A stretch of DNA of 19,070 nucleotides from Physocladia obscura. Its lineage: Eukaryota; Chytridiomycota; Chytridiomycetes; Chytridiales; Chytriomycetaceae. The position numbers and the translations under genes are program-made. The notes under the pieces were generated by a model. That model saw nothing but the letters and a program-made list of their open reading frames with translations, was not told the DNA's origin and ran no database searches. Shown piece by piece: positions 1-11,330 of the stretch. Position 1 is the stretch's first letter. Each line of letters begins with the position of its first letter. The stretch covers positions 3,729-22,798 of the forward strand of contig JADGJH010000269.1 in NCBI GenBank assembly GCA_027596945.1, written 5' to 3'.

Positions 1-1700
1 CTTTGTTTTCTTTTCATTTATTTTTCTTTTTTTGTTTGTTTTTAGCGCTCCTTCATATTTTGTGTTTCCTTTTCGTCAGTTATAATAAAATCGCTCAGAG
101 TTAATAAGAAGTTTAGATTTGTTTATTGTTGTTATTCAGGAGTTTCTACTATTGAAGGCAACTATGGGAATCAATGAGCATCTGCTGTGGAGAAATTAAT
201 ATTGTTAAAAATTTTTGTTAATGTTAAAGTTGTTTGATTGTGCTACCTTGTCATTCACAACTGCAATTTCAAAATAGCAAAGAAAAACAACAATAAAACA
301 ATACCCGCAAGACCGTATTGTACTATCATATAAGCAGCATGGATTTCTTGCCCACAATCTATTTATTTCATATTACACCAAAAGCAACAGCAAATTGTGT
401 TGCTGGTGAAACAAGTGTCATGAGACAGGCAGCACATCTGTCAAATCAGCTGTTCAAAAAAATCAAACAAAAAAAGGACAATTGTTGGTAGTAGGATTGA
501 TAACAAGAATAAAACAAAATCTTCAATGAAGAAAGACCGTAGAAAACTTTCTGAAAATTGTCATGTGATAGCAAATTTGATGACATGGCAATGGCAACCT
601 GCTACCTACCAACCTTGAGCACCAGAACCAGTGCACCTATGCCAATGTGCAACTTTTTCACCTCTGTGACAGCTCCACTGCGGTGACTGCAGAAGCTCAC
701 GTGGCTCAACTTTAGACTGGCTGCAAGTCTCAGATTGTTTTTCAGATTCTCTTGGCTATCTACTCTGCCAAGTGACTCCCTCTAATGAAGAACCAAGTCC
801 AGAATCTTCTCTTTCCGTGCTTTGGGACTTTCTGTCAGTTGAGAGTTTTTTACTTTGTATATATAATTCTTGTATTAGGCTGTAATTAATGCATGGAATG
901 ATATATTAAGCTGCCAGGCACTAGGACACCACTGCTTATTCTGGGATATGTTAGCAATTTGTTTGTCTGTTAACTCAAAAACAAAAATTGAAAAAAAATT
1001 GATATGGATTCACTTGAATTTTTTGAGCTAAACCCAGGGCAGTTTAAGGATTGATGAAAGGACTGGAAAAGCAACAATTGTATTTAATCACAGAAAAATT
1101 GGATTGGTAAATGCAATCACTAAAGAATTTTATAGATGAAAGAGAAAGTATAATTTTCAAACTGAAAACTTACAAGCAGATAAGGGCATAGTGGAGATTT
1201 AATTAACTTTTTAAAGAATATTAACAAAAAATTTATTTATTTGTCAATAATACACTAAAATGTGAAACTCATAATACCATATTCACTATGTCTGTAGGAA
1301 TAAAATGGTATTAGGGCTTGTCTGATATACTTCACCAAGCATCAATCTATACTACAACAACTACAGTAATTGTCAGACCTAAGTTTGAAAAATAGAAGAA
1401 TTAAGAGGAAGTAGAAGCAGGACCCCAGTTTGGAAAGTCCATTGATTAATTGCTGATATATAGGATGATTTTTTGGTGTTGAGTAAAACATGGCTTTAAT
1501 TTGATCATTTTAGTAGTATATGTAATATAGTTGCCAGTGAACTCATTTGGGATTTCAAAAATTGAAATCATGTGGCACTGACATGATCAGAAAACTAGCT
1601 AATTGTAGTAAAATGTCTAAAGCATGGAAATAAGGCATTGACCCATAACAGCATCAGTTGGCAGTTTAGTTAGAGTCACTTTTTCAACAGTTTTTCATTT
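1..1700. other. AT-rich intergenic DNA without a recognisable gene
   Basis: I see no ORF with family features on either strand. The sequence is AT-rich with many A and T homopolymers. CpG is rare, and from about 841 to 1710 I find none, in contrast to the gene that follows. CpGs reappear from about 1712, marking the likely upstream region of the aminopeptidase gene. The block is probably decayed repeat DNA, but I could not match it to any element. Confidence 0.6.
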
Positions 1701-1997
1701 TGTTGTTTCAAATTAGCCGGTAAAAGACACCAATATTATTGGCCGTATACACGGTAACATGCTTCATAGAATTTAGATTGAGACAACAACTTGCGCATGT
1801 GTGACTCTAGGATTGACATACTTTCAGAAGCATTCACTTAATTTTGTGTGGCAGTTCGGCGATCAAGTTCAACATCAAGCTTGAAGGTTGTGAAGTTGGC
1901 AGCAGTCGTTTCATCTCCAAAACTGTTAAAAAGTTTTTTGGTCCAGAGTATTGATTACAAAACCGTTTCTAGTTCAATTATTTTGCTTTTTTTTTTT

Positions 1998-3853
1998 ATG
2001 ATAATGTTTCGCTTGCAAAAGTTATCACCTCTGTCGCCTTTGACATGGAAGTCTATAGCAGTCCGTGGAATACATGCGACGAGCGCAAGGAGAATATTCA
2101 TATCGTCGAGAACCTGTCAGTCGAAACAATCACAATCTCAGGAAACACAGCTGCGAAATCCCTCCAAACAGCAACTGCTACAATTTCAGAAACGGCAGCT
2201 GTACCGTATTGCCAGTGAAACGATCGAAGAAAAAGAAGAAATCCCTGCAATCGAGTTTGCACTGCGCAGAGCTCAGTTCGCTGCGTTACTTCCTGAAGGT
2301 TCAGTCGCGATTGTTGCCGGCTTTACGTTGCGTTACGCGACCGGCGGAATCTTTCACGAATTTCACCAGAATACTGATTTGCTGTATTTGACCGGATTTA
2401 ATGAGCCCGATGCCGCTATGTTATTGGGTACATTAAAAAAGCCGGACGATATTAATACCATTTTTGATATTATGTTTCTCCAGAAAAGGACACGGCCAAG
2501 TTTGATGGAGGACACAGGTTCACCATGTTCGTGCGTCCGAAAAATCCGTCAACAGAAATTTGGGATGGGCCATGTGTTGGAGTCGAAGATGCGATAAAAG
2601 AGTATGGCGCTGATGAAGTTCGTCAGTTAAAATTCAAATATTGCGACCAAGTCTTTATCAATGTCAAAACATATTGCAGGCATTCACCATAACGAAACTT
2701 CCACATCGCCTTTCCCAAATACTTGACACGCAACTCGCTCAGACAAACTCGAAAATCCTCACAGACCTACCAAAATCGCACCCCCTCGTTCCCTCTCCAC
2801 ACGCAACTTCGTCACACGCTGCATCTGCACCTGCAGTACCGGCATGGACTCCGTACGCTACCCTACTTACATACCTTGAAGGATCAACGCCTCCACAGAG
2901 GCCAACAAACTTGTACAAAGTATCACCTCTCGCACCGGTCCTGGCGCAACTCCGTCTCGTTAAAAGTGACGCAGAAATTCGTGTGCTTCGACGTGCGGGA
3001 AAGATATCGGGACGGGCGATAGTTGACGCAATGGCGGCAACAAAACCTGGAGTTTCCGAAAAATATTTGCATGCCGTTGTTGAGTTTTCAGCCAAGCGAC
3101 GCGGGGCTGATTGGCTTGCATATGTTCCTGTTGTTGCATCTGGGTTGAACGCTTTAACGTTACATTATGTTGTGAACCGAGGTGTTTTAAGGTAACAAAG
3201 AGCCACTTTTCTCGCATATGAGAAATCAAATACTTAACATTTAAAATATTTAGAGATGGCGACTTAGTTTTAATGGATGCGGGCTGTGAGTATGGAAACT
3301 ATGCAAGCGACATTACTCGGACCTGGCCAGCAAATGGAAAATTTACGCTGGCCCAACAGCAGTTATATTCAGCAGTTTTGAAAACACAAAAAGCATGCAT
3401 TGATAAATGCACTGAACTTTCCAACGTTAGTCTTGACGACTTGCAAAACATTGCTTTCGAAGTTTTGAAAGCGGAATGTTCAAAACTATTTGGCCGTCGG
3501 CTGAGTTACAATGTAAGAAACAGATTTATAATATTAATTATAAAACTTGTACACAGGACATGAACAAGCTATATCCTCATCACGTTGGACATTGGATGGG
3601 TATGGATGTTCATGACGTTCAGTCAGTTTCGCGAACAATCAAACTGAAGAAGAATATGGTGGTTACAATCGAACCTGGAATTTATGTTCCAAACAGCGAC
3701 GTATTTCCTGAACAATACCGAGGAATTGGAATTCGCATTGAAGATGATATTGTTATTGGGCATGATAATCCAACCATATTAAGTGTTGAGGCACCTAAAG
3801 AGATTGTGGATATTGAGGCTGTTTGCCAGGGACTTGTTGGAACAAGAGACTGA
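1998..3853 (+). CDS. Mitochondrial X-Pro aminopeptidase (Icp55/XPNPEP3 type, M24B)
   Basis: Five exons: 1998-2427, 2484-2617, 2680-3191, 3254-3512, 3557-3853, giving 543 residues. Introns are 44 to 62 bp, and each restores frame and family sequence. The upstream open frame begins with GTG, so I start at ATG 1998 (ATG 2004 also possible). Residues 1-40 are basic and hydroxylated with almost no acid, as in a mitochondrial presequence. An AMP_N domain follows, with FHQNTDLLYLTGFNEPDAAM and then MFVRPKNP. The C-terminal pita-bread fold has all five metal ligands: Asp367 and Asp378 (DAGCEYGNYASD), His457 (HHVGHW), Glu484 (TIEPGIY) and Glu507 (GIRIED). Family members remove N-terminal residues next to proline or, like yeast Icp55, trim imported mitochondrial proteins after presequence cleavage. 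The alternative is a cytosolic aminopeptidase P, but motif wording and presequence favour the XPNPEP3 branch. An AATAAA lies just after the stop. Confidence 0.9.
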
Positions 3854-3857
3854 CGAA

Positions 3858-3863
3858 AATAAA
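3858..3863 (+). terminator. AATAAA polyadenylation-like signal of the aminopeptidase gene
   Basis: A consensus AATAAA begins five bases after the aminopeptidase stop codon. Such a short distance is plausible in a compact fungal gene, but the motif is also expected by chance in AT-rich DNA. Confidence 0.35.
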
Positions 3864-3869
3864 AAAGAC

Positions 3870-5057
3870 GTATATCTATTCATTAGTTATTACTCGCAGT
3901 TTCTTCTCACCACGCCCCAAAATGTTCCCTCTGAAGCTTTGACAGACCTTATTAATTTTCTTAAATCTTTTCATTGATAAATAATTAATGCATCTGCTAA
4001 GCGCGTTTACAGTTCTCTTTTACAAAATTTGCACATATTGCAGAAAGTCTCCATAGTTCTACCATGATATGTCCAGCTGTATTTTGTATTTGACGTTTGC
4101 GGGAACTCGTCTTTTGCTGTAACGTCATCACCAGTGTCATGATCAATTGTAGACTGGAACATTGAATCTATTGTTGGTGGTTGATGTGTCTGGGATTTAT
4201 CTTGTCGCAATGATGTTTCTATTACTCTTGAGGTTGAATTTTTATGATTTACTGAGCCTGATTTATTTGATTGATGCGATTTATTTCAAGAAGCTGTTGA
4301 GTTGTGATTGTGTGTTAAATTCTTTCATCGCAAACCATAACATTCCCCATAATCAATCATGGGCATACACACTGCATACCTGGTGACACTTTTCATCAGA
4401 TTAAGAGTTTTTGTCACACTCTATTCTCCTGCTTCCACCATCATCCAGTTGTCAACCCTGTCCCACACCTTATTTCAAACCCCTGAAACAACCAAGTATT
4501 AACAATCTCCTTTTCCATTACACAAGTATTTTTCTCAGATCTCCTTGGCAAAAACCCTGAACCAGGATCAAGACACAATCTATATCTTTTACACAAAAAT
4601 TGTCTGCAAACACTTTGTCCAGATGCACTAAACATGGGAAATCTTCAATTTGTAGTATTTAGCACCCCTGCTTATTGGTTGCTGGAATGAATGGTCTCAC
4701 CCATCACAGGTTCTTGAATTTTTTGTCACAGTAGAGTGGAGTTTTGGCACCTTGATCAAGTACTGGGCCTTTGTTGACTTTCTCAAAAATTAAAAACTGT
4801 GGCTGCAATCAATTGCTGTGTATTACAAGACAACTATATAATTGTCAAATATTTTGACATGTTTGTCTGGGGGGAATCAAATTTCTGATTTTTTTTGGCA
4901 TTCTGCCACATCCCGTTCAAATGATGAAAACTCTGATGAAGAATTAATGGAAACAAATAATGAATAAAGAATACTATGTGCTTCAATTGATTAATTAAAT
5001 AAATAAAAATGATCTCAACTAAATAGTTAGATAAATATTTTTTAAAATTTAGTTTGT
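3870..5057. other. Intergenic DNA, largely CpG-free, with one short coding-like fragment
   Basis: The left end (about 3990-4210) still carries several CpGs. On the minus strand it has an open frame (4210 to 4007, no ATG at its start) ending in a Cys-rich stretch CNMCKFC; I do not recognise it and it may be chance. From about 4340 to 5100 CpG almost disappears: I count one in about 760 bp. Open frames here have no family features. The block sits downstream of the SANT-like remnant and probably belongs to the same dead element or a cluster of them. Confidence 0.45.
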
Positions 5058-5780
5058 TTATTTTTCTGCAAACTTATTCATGATTAATTGAATTAGTTTC
5101 ATATTTTGGTTGTGTTCAAACTGCATTTGTTCACATTCTGCTTTTTCAGCCTCACGTTTCACCATATGTCATTTATTTTCCAGTCATGTCTCTTCAAACT
5201 TTTCTCCATGCTCACGTTCAAATTTGGCCTCCTCCAGTTTGAATTTTCACTCTCTCAATTGACATGCCAAATTCTTTGACTTGTCTGCTGCTGCTGTGAT
5301 CCTTGCAATACAATTGCTGAATCAACTTCTGTGGCTTTTTTGTATGCATCTGCCAAACATGTGAACAAATTGACAGTTAAACGTATTTTGGTATACAATC
5401 TTGAACATTGCTAGCATTTTCGCTTGAATTACTTGCTTCTTTTTTGTGCTTTTGGTTTTGTTTTCAGACAGCATTTTGACTGCCACTTCACAAATTTTGA
5501 CATTATTTACTTTGCAAATGTCCTCAGCAGTTGCTTTCATCCTCTTTTTGCAGCTTGCACAGCCTCACTCTCCTCAATCTGTATTTATTTGCAATTGAAC
5601 TATATCATCATAAGAAATAAGCAATATCTTATCAAGTCACACAAATATTGCAACAGCTGTGCTGACTCTTTATATTCTTTTTCTATTCAAACGTACAAAG
5701 AGCTATCATATGCTCTTTGTGGTAGTTCTTCCCAATTTTACCAAACTGTTCATTGCAGTTCTTGCTGATGGGGAATATTG
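5058..5780 (-). pseudogene. Decayed SANT/Myb-like protein of a mobile element
   Basis: Reading the minus strand in shifting frames gives consecutive protein-like pieces in order: FGKIGKNYHKEHM (about 5750-5715), EYKESAQLLQYLCDLI (about 5685-5640), IEESEAVQAAKRG (about 5580-5543), KATAEDICKVNNVKICEVAV starting near 5537, then a charged helical tail with LEEAKFEREHGEKFEE and KREAEKAECEQMQFEHNQ ending in a stop at 5058. Internal stops and frameshifts separate them, so no intact protein is made. The layout (a basic helical DNA-binding part, a variable linker, a Glu/Lys coiled-coil C-terminus) resembles the SANT/Myb-like proteins that accompany Harbinger-type DNA transposons or sit alone as repeats in chytrid genomes. 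The family name is from memory and is moderate to weak. A serine/threonine-rich acidic stretch on the same strand at 6240-6070 could be its N-terminus. Confidence 0.5.
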
Positions 5781-6637
5781 TTATTCGTTGAACTAAATTG
5801 TAGAATAGTAATAAGTTGTAGAAAAGTTGATGTAATTCTGCTGGTGACTGTAACAGCATGAGTCAACTAATTCAATACTTTGTTTCTCAGAATCAAATGA
5901 CAAGAGTTTGAGATGAAAGTATAGGATGCAGTTGGAGAAAAAGTTTTAATACTAATTTATAACATTTGTACCTGATTTCATTCTTACATTTTTTGCAACA
6001 CTATTTCATGCTTCAGTAATATGTTTGTATGGAGCATCAAATAAAGGGTTTGGTGTTGATTTCCTTCAGAAGATTAATACCATACGCACAAAAACAGAAC
6101 ACCAATACCTAGATGAGCCCTGGTCATCAGTTTCATCATTAATATTATTGTGTATGGCAGTGCTAGTGCTTGGGGCTATTTGCTTCTGTTTTGATGGCAT
6201 TTGTTCACAGGATTTTTCTTTTTCTTGTGAGAAAATCTGAAAAGGAAATTTCTTTATCAAATTTCCTTATGGACAACAGACAAGGGAATTTCACAAAGAC
6301 ATTTAATTTTTTCTTGTTTCCAAAATCTTTTTATTGAAAAAAAATTTGAAAAAATCAAGGAAGAGTAGAAAGAAAAAGAGCAAATGAGAGTGAAACAAAA
6401 AGACAAAAAGAAGAAGAAAAAAAAGGAAAAAATTAGCTAAGAAATAAAAGTATCTTCATACATGATCACAGCATAAAGTGCTTTGCTGTTTGAGAAACTT
6501 CTACTTTTTTTTCTTTTTTTAAAAATTTTTTTTTTACCACAATAAAACTCAGAAAGAGAAAGAATACTAATGATTTAAAGATTAATGGGGAAATAAAAAA
6601 TAAAATAAAAATGTTTGATTTTAAAGAAATTCCACAA
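5781..6637. other. Intergenic DNA with a long purine-rich tract
   Basis: No convincing gene. 6070-6240 is open on both strands; on the minus strand it could be the worn N-terminus of the neighbouring SANT-like remnant. About 6358-6432 is almost entirely A and G on the plus strand, followed at about 6503-6535 by T-rich and A-rich runs. This lies immediately beyond the 3' end of the minus-strand kinase gene, so it would be transcribed as a pyrimidine-rich RNA if the transcript reads that far. I saw no AATAAA on the minus strand soon after the kinase stop. Confidence 0.5.
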
Positions 6638-9300
6638 CTAAATAACTTTTCGTTTAACCTTCAAAGCTGGCAATTTCAAAATATCCTTGACCCTAACTCG
6701 TTTTACAGGGTCTTTTTCCATCATTGCGACCAACGCCTCGACCGCCAAATCGCTAATATCACCAAGAACACCAGTCAGCTCTTTATCAGCGATGAAAACA
6801 GCTTCTTTTGCTTTATTGTTTGTAGTGTTTTTAGCAACATTTCTGAACTTTGCGATCCGTTTCACAATATCAGTGTTCAAGATTTCTTCATCGGAGGTAA
6901 ATGGATCTAATTTGAATAGCAAGACAAACAGTAAAGTTCCGAGTGCCCATGATTCTTGCATTTCGGGATTATATGGATCTCCTTGAACAGCCTCTGGCGC
7001 AGCGAATTTCTTGGTGCCATAGAAATTTTCGCAAAGGTTAGGTGTTTTAGAGTCTGGAGATGGCACGAGAGTTGCTGATCCAAAATCAATTAGTTTAATT
7101 TGACGGGTTTTGGAATGAATTAACACGTTTTCGTCTAGTAGTCGAATTAATTCAACAAAATGATAATTTGATCCGAATGTTCACTCACCTTTGATATCAT
7201 TGTGGTAGTATCCCAATTCATGCAGCAGTACCAAAGTTTCAACAATGCTCTTGAAAATCTCAAGACTGATTTCTTCTTTTACAGGTCCATACATTTCAAT
7301 GTAATCGTATAAATCAACCCAGTTTTCTCCCATATATTCCATCACAATTGTAAATTTCGCGTCCATCTCAAAATGTTCGTAATAATTGATGAAATTTGAG
7401 TGCCCTTTGCCGTTGTTTAGTTTGCTAAATTTGCGCATGACTTGAATTTCTAGCGGATGTTGGCGTAATGTCGTTGGGCATGTGTACCAGTGCCACACGC
7501 TCTGTTGCTTGATGAATTTACATACAACTAGCTCCGAATCATAAACGCGCCTGGCAAGACGGACAGTGCTGTGTCCACCGGCTCCCAATTGCTTTTGAAG
7601 CTATTTGCAATATTACATTTAAATGAAAGACATTTTTTTGATTTAAAACCAAATCAAACCTTGTATTTAGTGTCAAATCGAATTTTCGCGGCCTCAAAAC
7701 ATTCTACATCGTTCAAACCCATGCGCGCTTCTTCTGCTCTCGCCATATCTTCATTTACCCAAACTGTTCCAAGTAGATCTGGCCAATTATCTCCAGGGTC
7801 CGCAAGTGTCTTGCTACTAGCTCCCACAGTCGTTCCTTCTTTACGTGCCACTTGCACTGAGCTCAAAAGCAATCCAGAAACTTTAGAGATTCCAGGATCC
7901 GAAGCGACGCGTGTTTTGCCAAGCGTATTTGTCATTTGTTTCACTGCATGCAAAAGAGTGTTTGCTGTGGATGGCTTGGACATACCAGCAATGGGAATAG
8001 GCCGATAGCTTTTAGGAGGAGTTTGAAGCAACGCAGGTATTGGAATTTTTGAACCTGAAGAATTAGGTTTTACGGGCAATGGCGGAGGAACTTTTTTAGC
8101 TGCAGCAGAAAAATTTGAAGGTGTTGCCGGTTTTGTGGATACACTTTGCTGGTTTGTGACTGCTTCTTGTACACCACCATAAACCATTTTTTTCAAAAGT
8201 GGAGGTAGCTTCCAATGCGATATTCCATGAAGTGACGGTTGAGCTTTGATGGGTGTCTTGGTGTTAATTAATAATTGTTGGTGAAGTGGAATTATTCTAG
8301 ATGCTGCCAAACAAATTGCTTCGGCATCCTCCGAGCTGTCTTCATTCGTTTCATCAAGAGATGGAAGGTGCGCGCTAAAGCTTTGTTTCGACGCTGTGAA
8401 AACTTGAGCATTCGTGTCGCCTTTCAGTAAATTTTTCGGCTCGTTATCCACCCAATATGGATGTTGCAAATTTTCTGGTACAGTGGCTGAAGTCAAATTT
8501 TCATTAAATTCTCCAATTGATGCAGTTCGAGATTTTGAATCTTCAATCTGAGTGCTATTTGATGAATAACCAGAAGAACCAGAGTCAGAGTTTGTGATTG
8601 ATTGCGCCGAATTATTGTTTGATACAAGATTGAGAGAAATTGATGAATCTATGGTCGAAGTGAACGCATCGTTGTACTCAGAGGCACCAGAGATTTTTCG
8701 ATAATGATTTGCGTCTAAATTTGGCCAGCGCTTTAAGTTACTCAACTCCTCTTTATCTTTGTATTTTGCTGATGGAAGATGCGAGTATAATTGACTACTG
8801 GTCGTTGAAGACTGGTGCTGATTCTCCAATTGACTTTGTCTGATTGATGACCATGAAATTTGTGCGGCTGGATCAACGGCTTTTTTTGGTTTTTCTAGGT
8901 TTGCGCCATTTGACGCGTTTCTAAACTTATTTTCTGAAGCTATGGATGGCCTTTCGAAGTTAAGAGTAGCTTCGTGATTGTCAGTGAGATCTTCAGAAGC
9001 TTCCTTCTCTAAGGAAACCACACGTCTCTCATCATCAATTGTATACAGGGAATCGGTATTTACACCAGACAACCAGCTTAGCTTTTGCTTGAGCTTTGAT
9101 TGTGATGCAGCTGGATAGTTTGAAGATTTCTCTAGTGGACGAATACTGTCGAAGGAAAGGGCAAGTGTTGATAGAGACGAAGCCACTTCTTTAGTTTTCG
9201 CCGTTGTTTCTTTTAGTGGGGTTATTTCTTCAGATAATATCTCTGGATTTGGACGTGACAGAGTAGAATTGTAGATAGTCTGTCGACGCGTTGTAGACAT
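6638..9300 (-). CDS. CAMK-type Ser/Thr kinase, PAS-kinase/PIM-like catalytic domain
   Basis: Three exons: 9300-7660, 7600-7189, 7134-6638, giving 849 residues. Introns are 59 bp (5' GTTTGA) and 54 bp (GTGAGT), in phases 0 and 1. Residues 1-547 are Ser, Thr, Asn and Pro-rich with no domain I recognise; in particular no PAS domain is visible. The kinase domain starts at the exon junction. It has the glycine loop GAGGHSTV (553-560), Lys575 (VVCKF), Glu598, catalytic loop HNDIKDEN (680-687), DFG at 701-703 and APE at 730-732. Asp682 and Lys684 are present, but the usual Arg of HRD is Asn681. The wording DIKDENVLI, KLIDFGSA and LLFKLDPF resembles PAS kinase and PIM, which favours a nutrient or growth signalling role; that is inference. 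Its start lies 106 bp from the end of the Y14 gene on the same strand. Confidence 0.85.
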
Positions 9301-9406
9301 TTCTGTGATTGATCTTGGTTCAATTTTTCAAATCTGATTGGATGATGACACAGGCATTGATCAAAAAAAAAAAAAGTGCTATTTTGTTGGGACTACTAAA
9401 AATAAT

Positions 9407-10129
9407 TCATCGCCGTCTCTCGGATTCCCGTCCTCCTGCTGAGCCACGTGGAGGCCCTGTCACAAACGCGTAGCTAGTATGAATTTGTTGACCGAGCAAT
9501 TCCGTTCCGTCCGTTTCATCAATAGCAGCTTTTGCCTCCCTTTGCGAAGTATATTCAATCAAAGAATATCCCTACATTATAAATTAACGAGAAAAAATAC
9601 TGATGGGAAGTTATCGTGGCGCCGCCAAACCTTGACGAATCCAGTCCGGCGGTCGAGATTCAGGTGGATGTTTTTGATTTCGCCAAAATCGGCAAACTTT
9701 TCCTTCACGTCGTCTTCAGATGCTTCTTCATGTATTCCCGTCACAAGAATAATCCAGCCTTCAATTGCTGCATTGATTGGTTTTGTAGAGAGTGAATCAC
9801 ATTGTACGATGGAATAATATTCCTGAAAAGTTTACATTTCATTGGCGCGAATGCTGAAGCGTTGCCTCCACCGAGCGAATCAAACTTGCCAGTTTTAACG
9901 TTATCACGCGAATTGTTTGATTTTTCGAATCCACGGCCACGTCGACGGGAAGCCGCGGCGGACGGCGCTGTTTCAGTTTTACTTGTTTAATCGTTCATTA
10001 TTCGATGCAGGTTGCAGTTACGCATCGACCGTGGATCATTTACAAATTCAAGCTCAGCTTACCTTCATCGACAGCCATCGCTGCCGTCAAATCATCAGCA
10101 CCTGGTTCAAGATCGAGCATGTTGGACAT
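9407..10129 (-). CDS. RBM8A: Y14/RBM8A, exon-junction-complex RNA-binding protein
   Basis: Four exons: 10129-10063, 9967-9900, 9822-9631, 9571-9407, giving 163 residues (human protein 174). Introns are 95, 77 and 59 bp. The second (9899-9823, 5' GTTAAA) is the least certain: it is the only phase-0 choice I found that joins the basic stretch SRRRGRGFE to the RRM frame. The single RRM begins at IEGWIILVTGIHEEAS, with RNP2 at residues 70-75 and RNP1 GYSLIEY at 110-116. The linker sequence [20 protein letters not shown] is nearly diagnostic for Y14. The protein ends in a short GGRESERRR tail, shorter than in animals. In known systems Y14 binds Mago and sits on mRNA upstream of spliced junctions, acting in mRNA export, localisation and decay. 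Its presence fits an intron-rich genome. Confidence 0.93.
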
Positions 10130-10329
10130 TTTGTTTTTTTTTCTGTGTAAATTTTGATTTTTTTCAGCACCAAATTTCCATACACAAAAAAAATGTCGCA
10201 AATCCACGAAATACACATTACAGTCAATCTAATGCCAGCACTGCACCAGATGGAATCTATGCAAATAATTCAATTACTGTAACTAATATGACACTAATCC
10301 AGGTGATTTTGCGGTAACATGTAAGTAAA

Positions 10330-11330
10330 GAGGTGAGGGTATATTGCTTGTATATGCACTATTTCCTTGGTGTTTCAAAAGCACAGCTGCAAAGACTCTT
10401 TGTCAAGTCACATAAGACTATCTCAAACTGGATTCAACAGGATGAGACTGATCAGTCTCTCACTTGCAGGGAAAAGGCTGTCATGTACAAAAAATTTGGA
10501 TTACATAAGTGTCAATGGATTACAGATTTATATACAAAAGAGCCTGTTATTTTTCTTGTACAGAGTACACAGTGGTTAAATCAGTTTCACATGATGATCC
10601 ACACTTCACAATTTTGATTATATTGTGTACTGTAAACATGACCTGGAAAGTGTTGGAGTGCCAGCCCATTCAAATTACATCAAAAAACACTGCTCAATTT
10701 GCTCTGGAGCTCTGTAGTTTCAATTGGCTGCTGAGAGATCTCATTTTTTTTGGATGAGGTTTGTTTGATAACAGAGACATACTCCACAGGAGGGATGTTG
10801 ATCAGAGCAAAATTTTCTGAACTCTGTGTTGTGTTTGCAAAGTCAGCTAAGATCTTTCAGTTTCCAGGTCCACACTCACTTTGGATATTGGATCGCACTC
10901 AGATCCATTGTGATGCTAACATTGGGTACAGTTTGCAACGTATGGGAATTATTGTCATATTCCTTCCCATTTTTCAATCTAGTAGAACTTGCTTTTGGGG
11001 CTATAAAAGCAAAATTGAAATTTGTATATGTTGAAGGCTCCAAGGAAGATATTATTTTCATTGTGATTAAAGTTTTAATGCTGTTTCAGAAATTGCCATT
11101 TCAAGGTATTTTAGGGAGTGTGGGCACACTTGTAATGGCTTTGCCCCTGCAGTGGGATTCTTTCTTGGTAAAAATTGTGGATATGATGAATATATAAACT
11201 CAAAATCATTTTATTATATTAATAGTCACATCAATGGTCCAGATCCAACAAATTCTGGACATTCAAAAAAGCATCTGCAGTCAAACTATGGAAATGTGCT
11301 TGAGAAGCAATCAAAACATCTTGAATAATA
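10330..11330 (+). pseudogene. Broken Tc1/mariner-IS630-type DDE transposase
   Basis: Pieces of one transposase follow each other in changing frames. First comes a helix-turn-helix with LFVKSHKTISNWIQ (from about 10399). Next, after an eight-T run that shifts frame, WMDEVCLITE (about 10750) carries the first catalytic Asp. PGPHSLWILDRTQIHCDANI (about 10867) has the second Asp. Then, in another frame, NLVELAFGAIKAKLK (about 10976) has the final Glu, and a C-terminal CGHTCNGFAP piece lies near 11120. The phrase PGPHSxWILDxxxIH followed by a GIIxIFLP stretch is typical of this DDE superfamily in chytrids and oomycetes. At least three frameshifts make it dead. The region has almost no CpG. I could not define terminal inverted repeats or target-site duplications. 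Confidence 0.75.

Noticed and set aside
1276..1312. Short inverted repeat ATACCAT...ATGGTAT
   Set aside because: Seven-base arms in AT-rich DNA are expected by chance.
1848..1997. N-terminal extension of the aminopeptidase
   Set aside because: The open frame begins with GTG and contains a Ser/Val-rich then hydrophobic stretch without an ATG. ATG 1998 gives a clean mitochondrial-type presequence.
2739..3229. Minus-strand ORFs of 118 and 89 residues
   Set aside because: They lie antisense to aminopeptidase coding sequence with strong family matches, so they are shadows.
9361..9375. A13 run as a poly(A) tail of a retroposed gene
   Set aside because: It lies just upstream of the kinase start in the short gap after Y14; both genes contain introns, so a retroposed origin is not supported.
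9479..9817. Plus-strand ORF of 112 residues
   Set aside because: It is antisense to the RRM of Y14 and crosses its introns.
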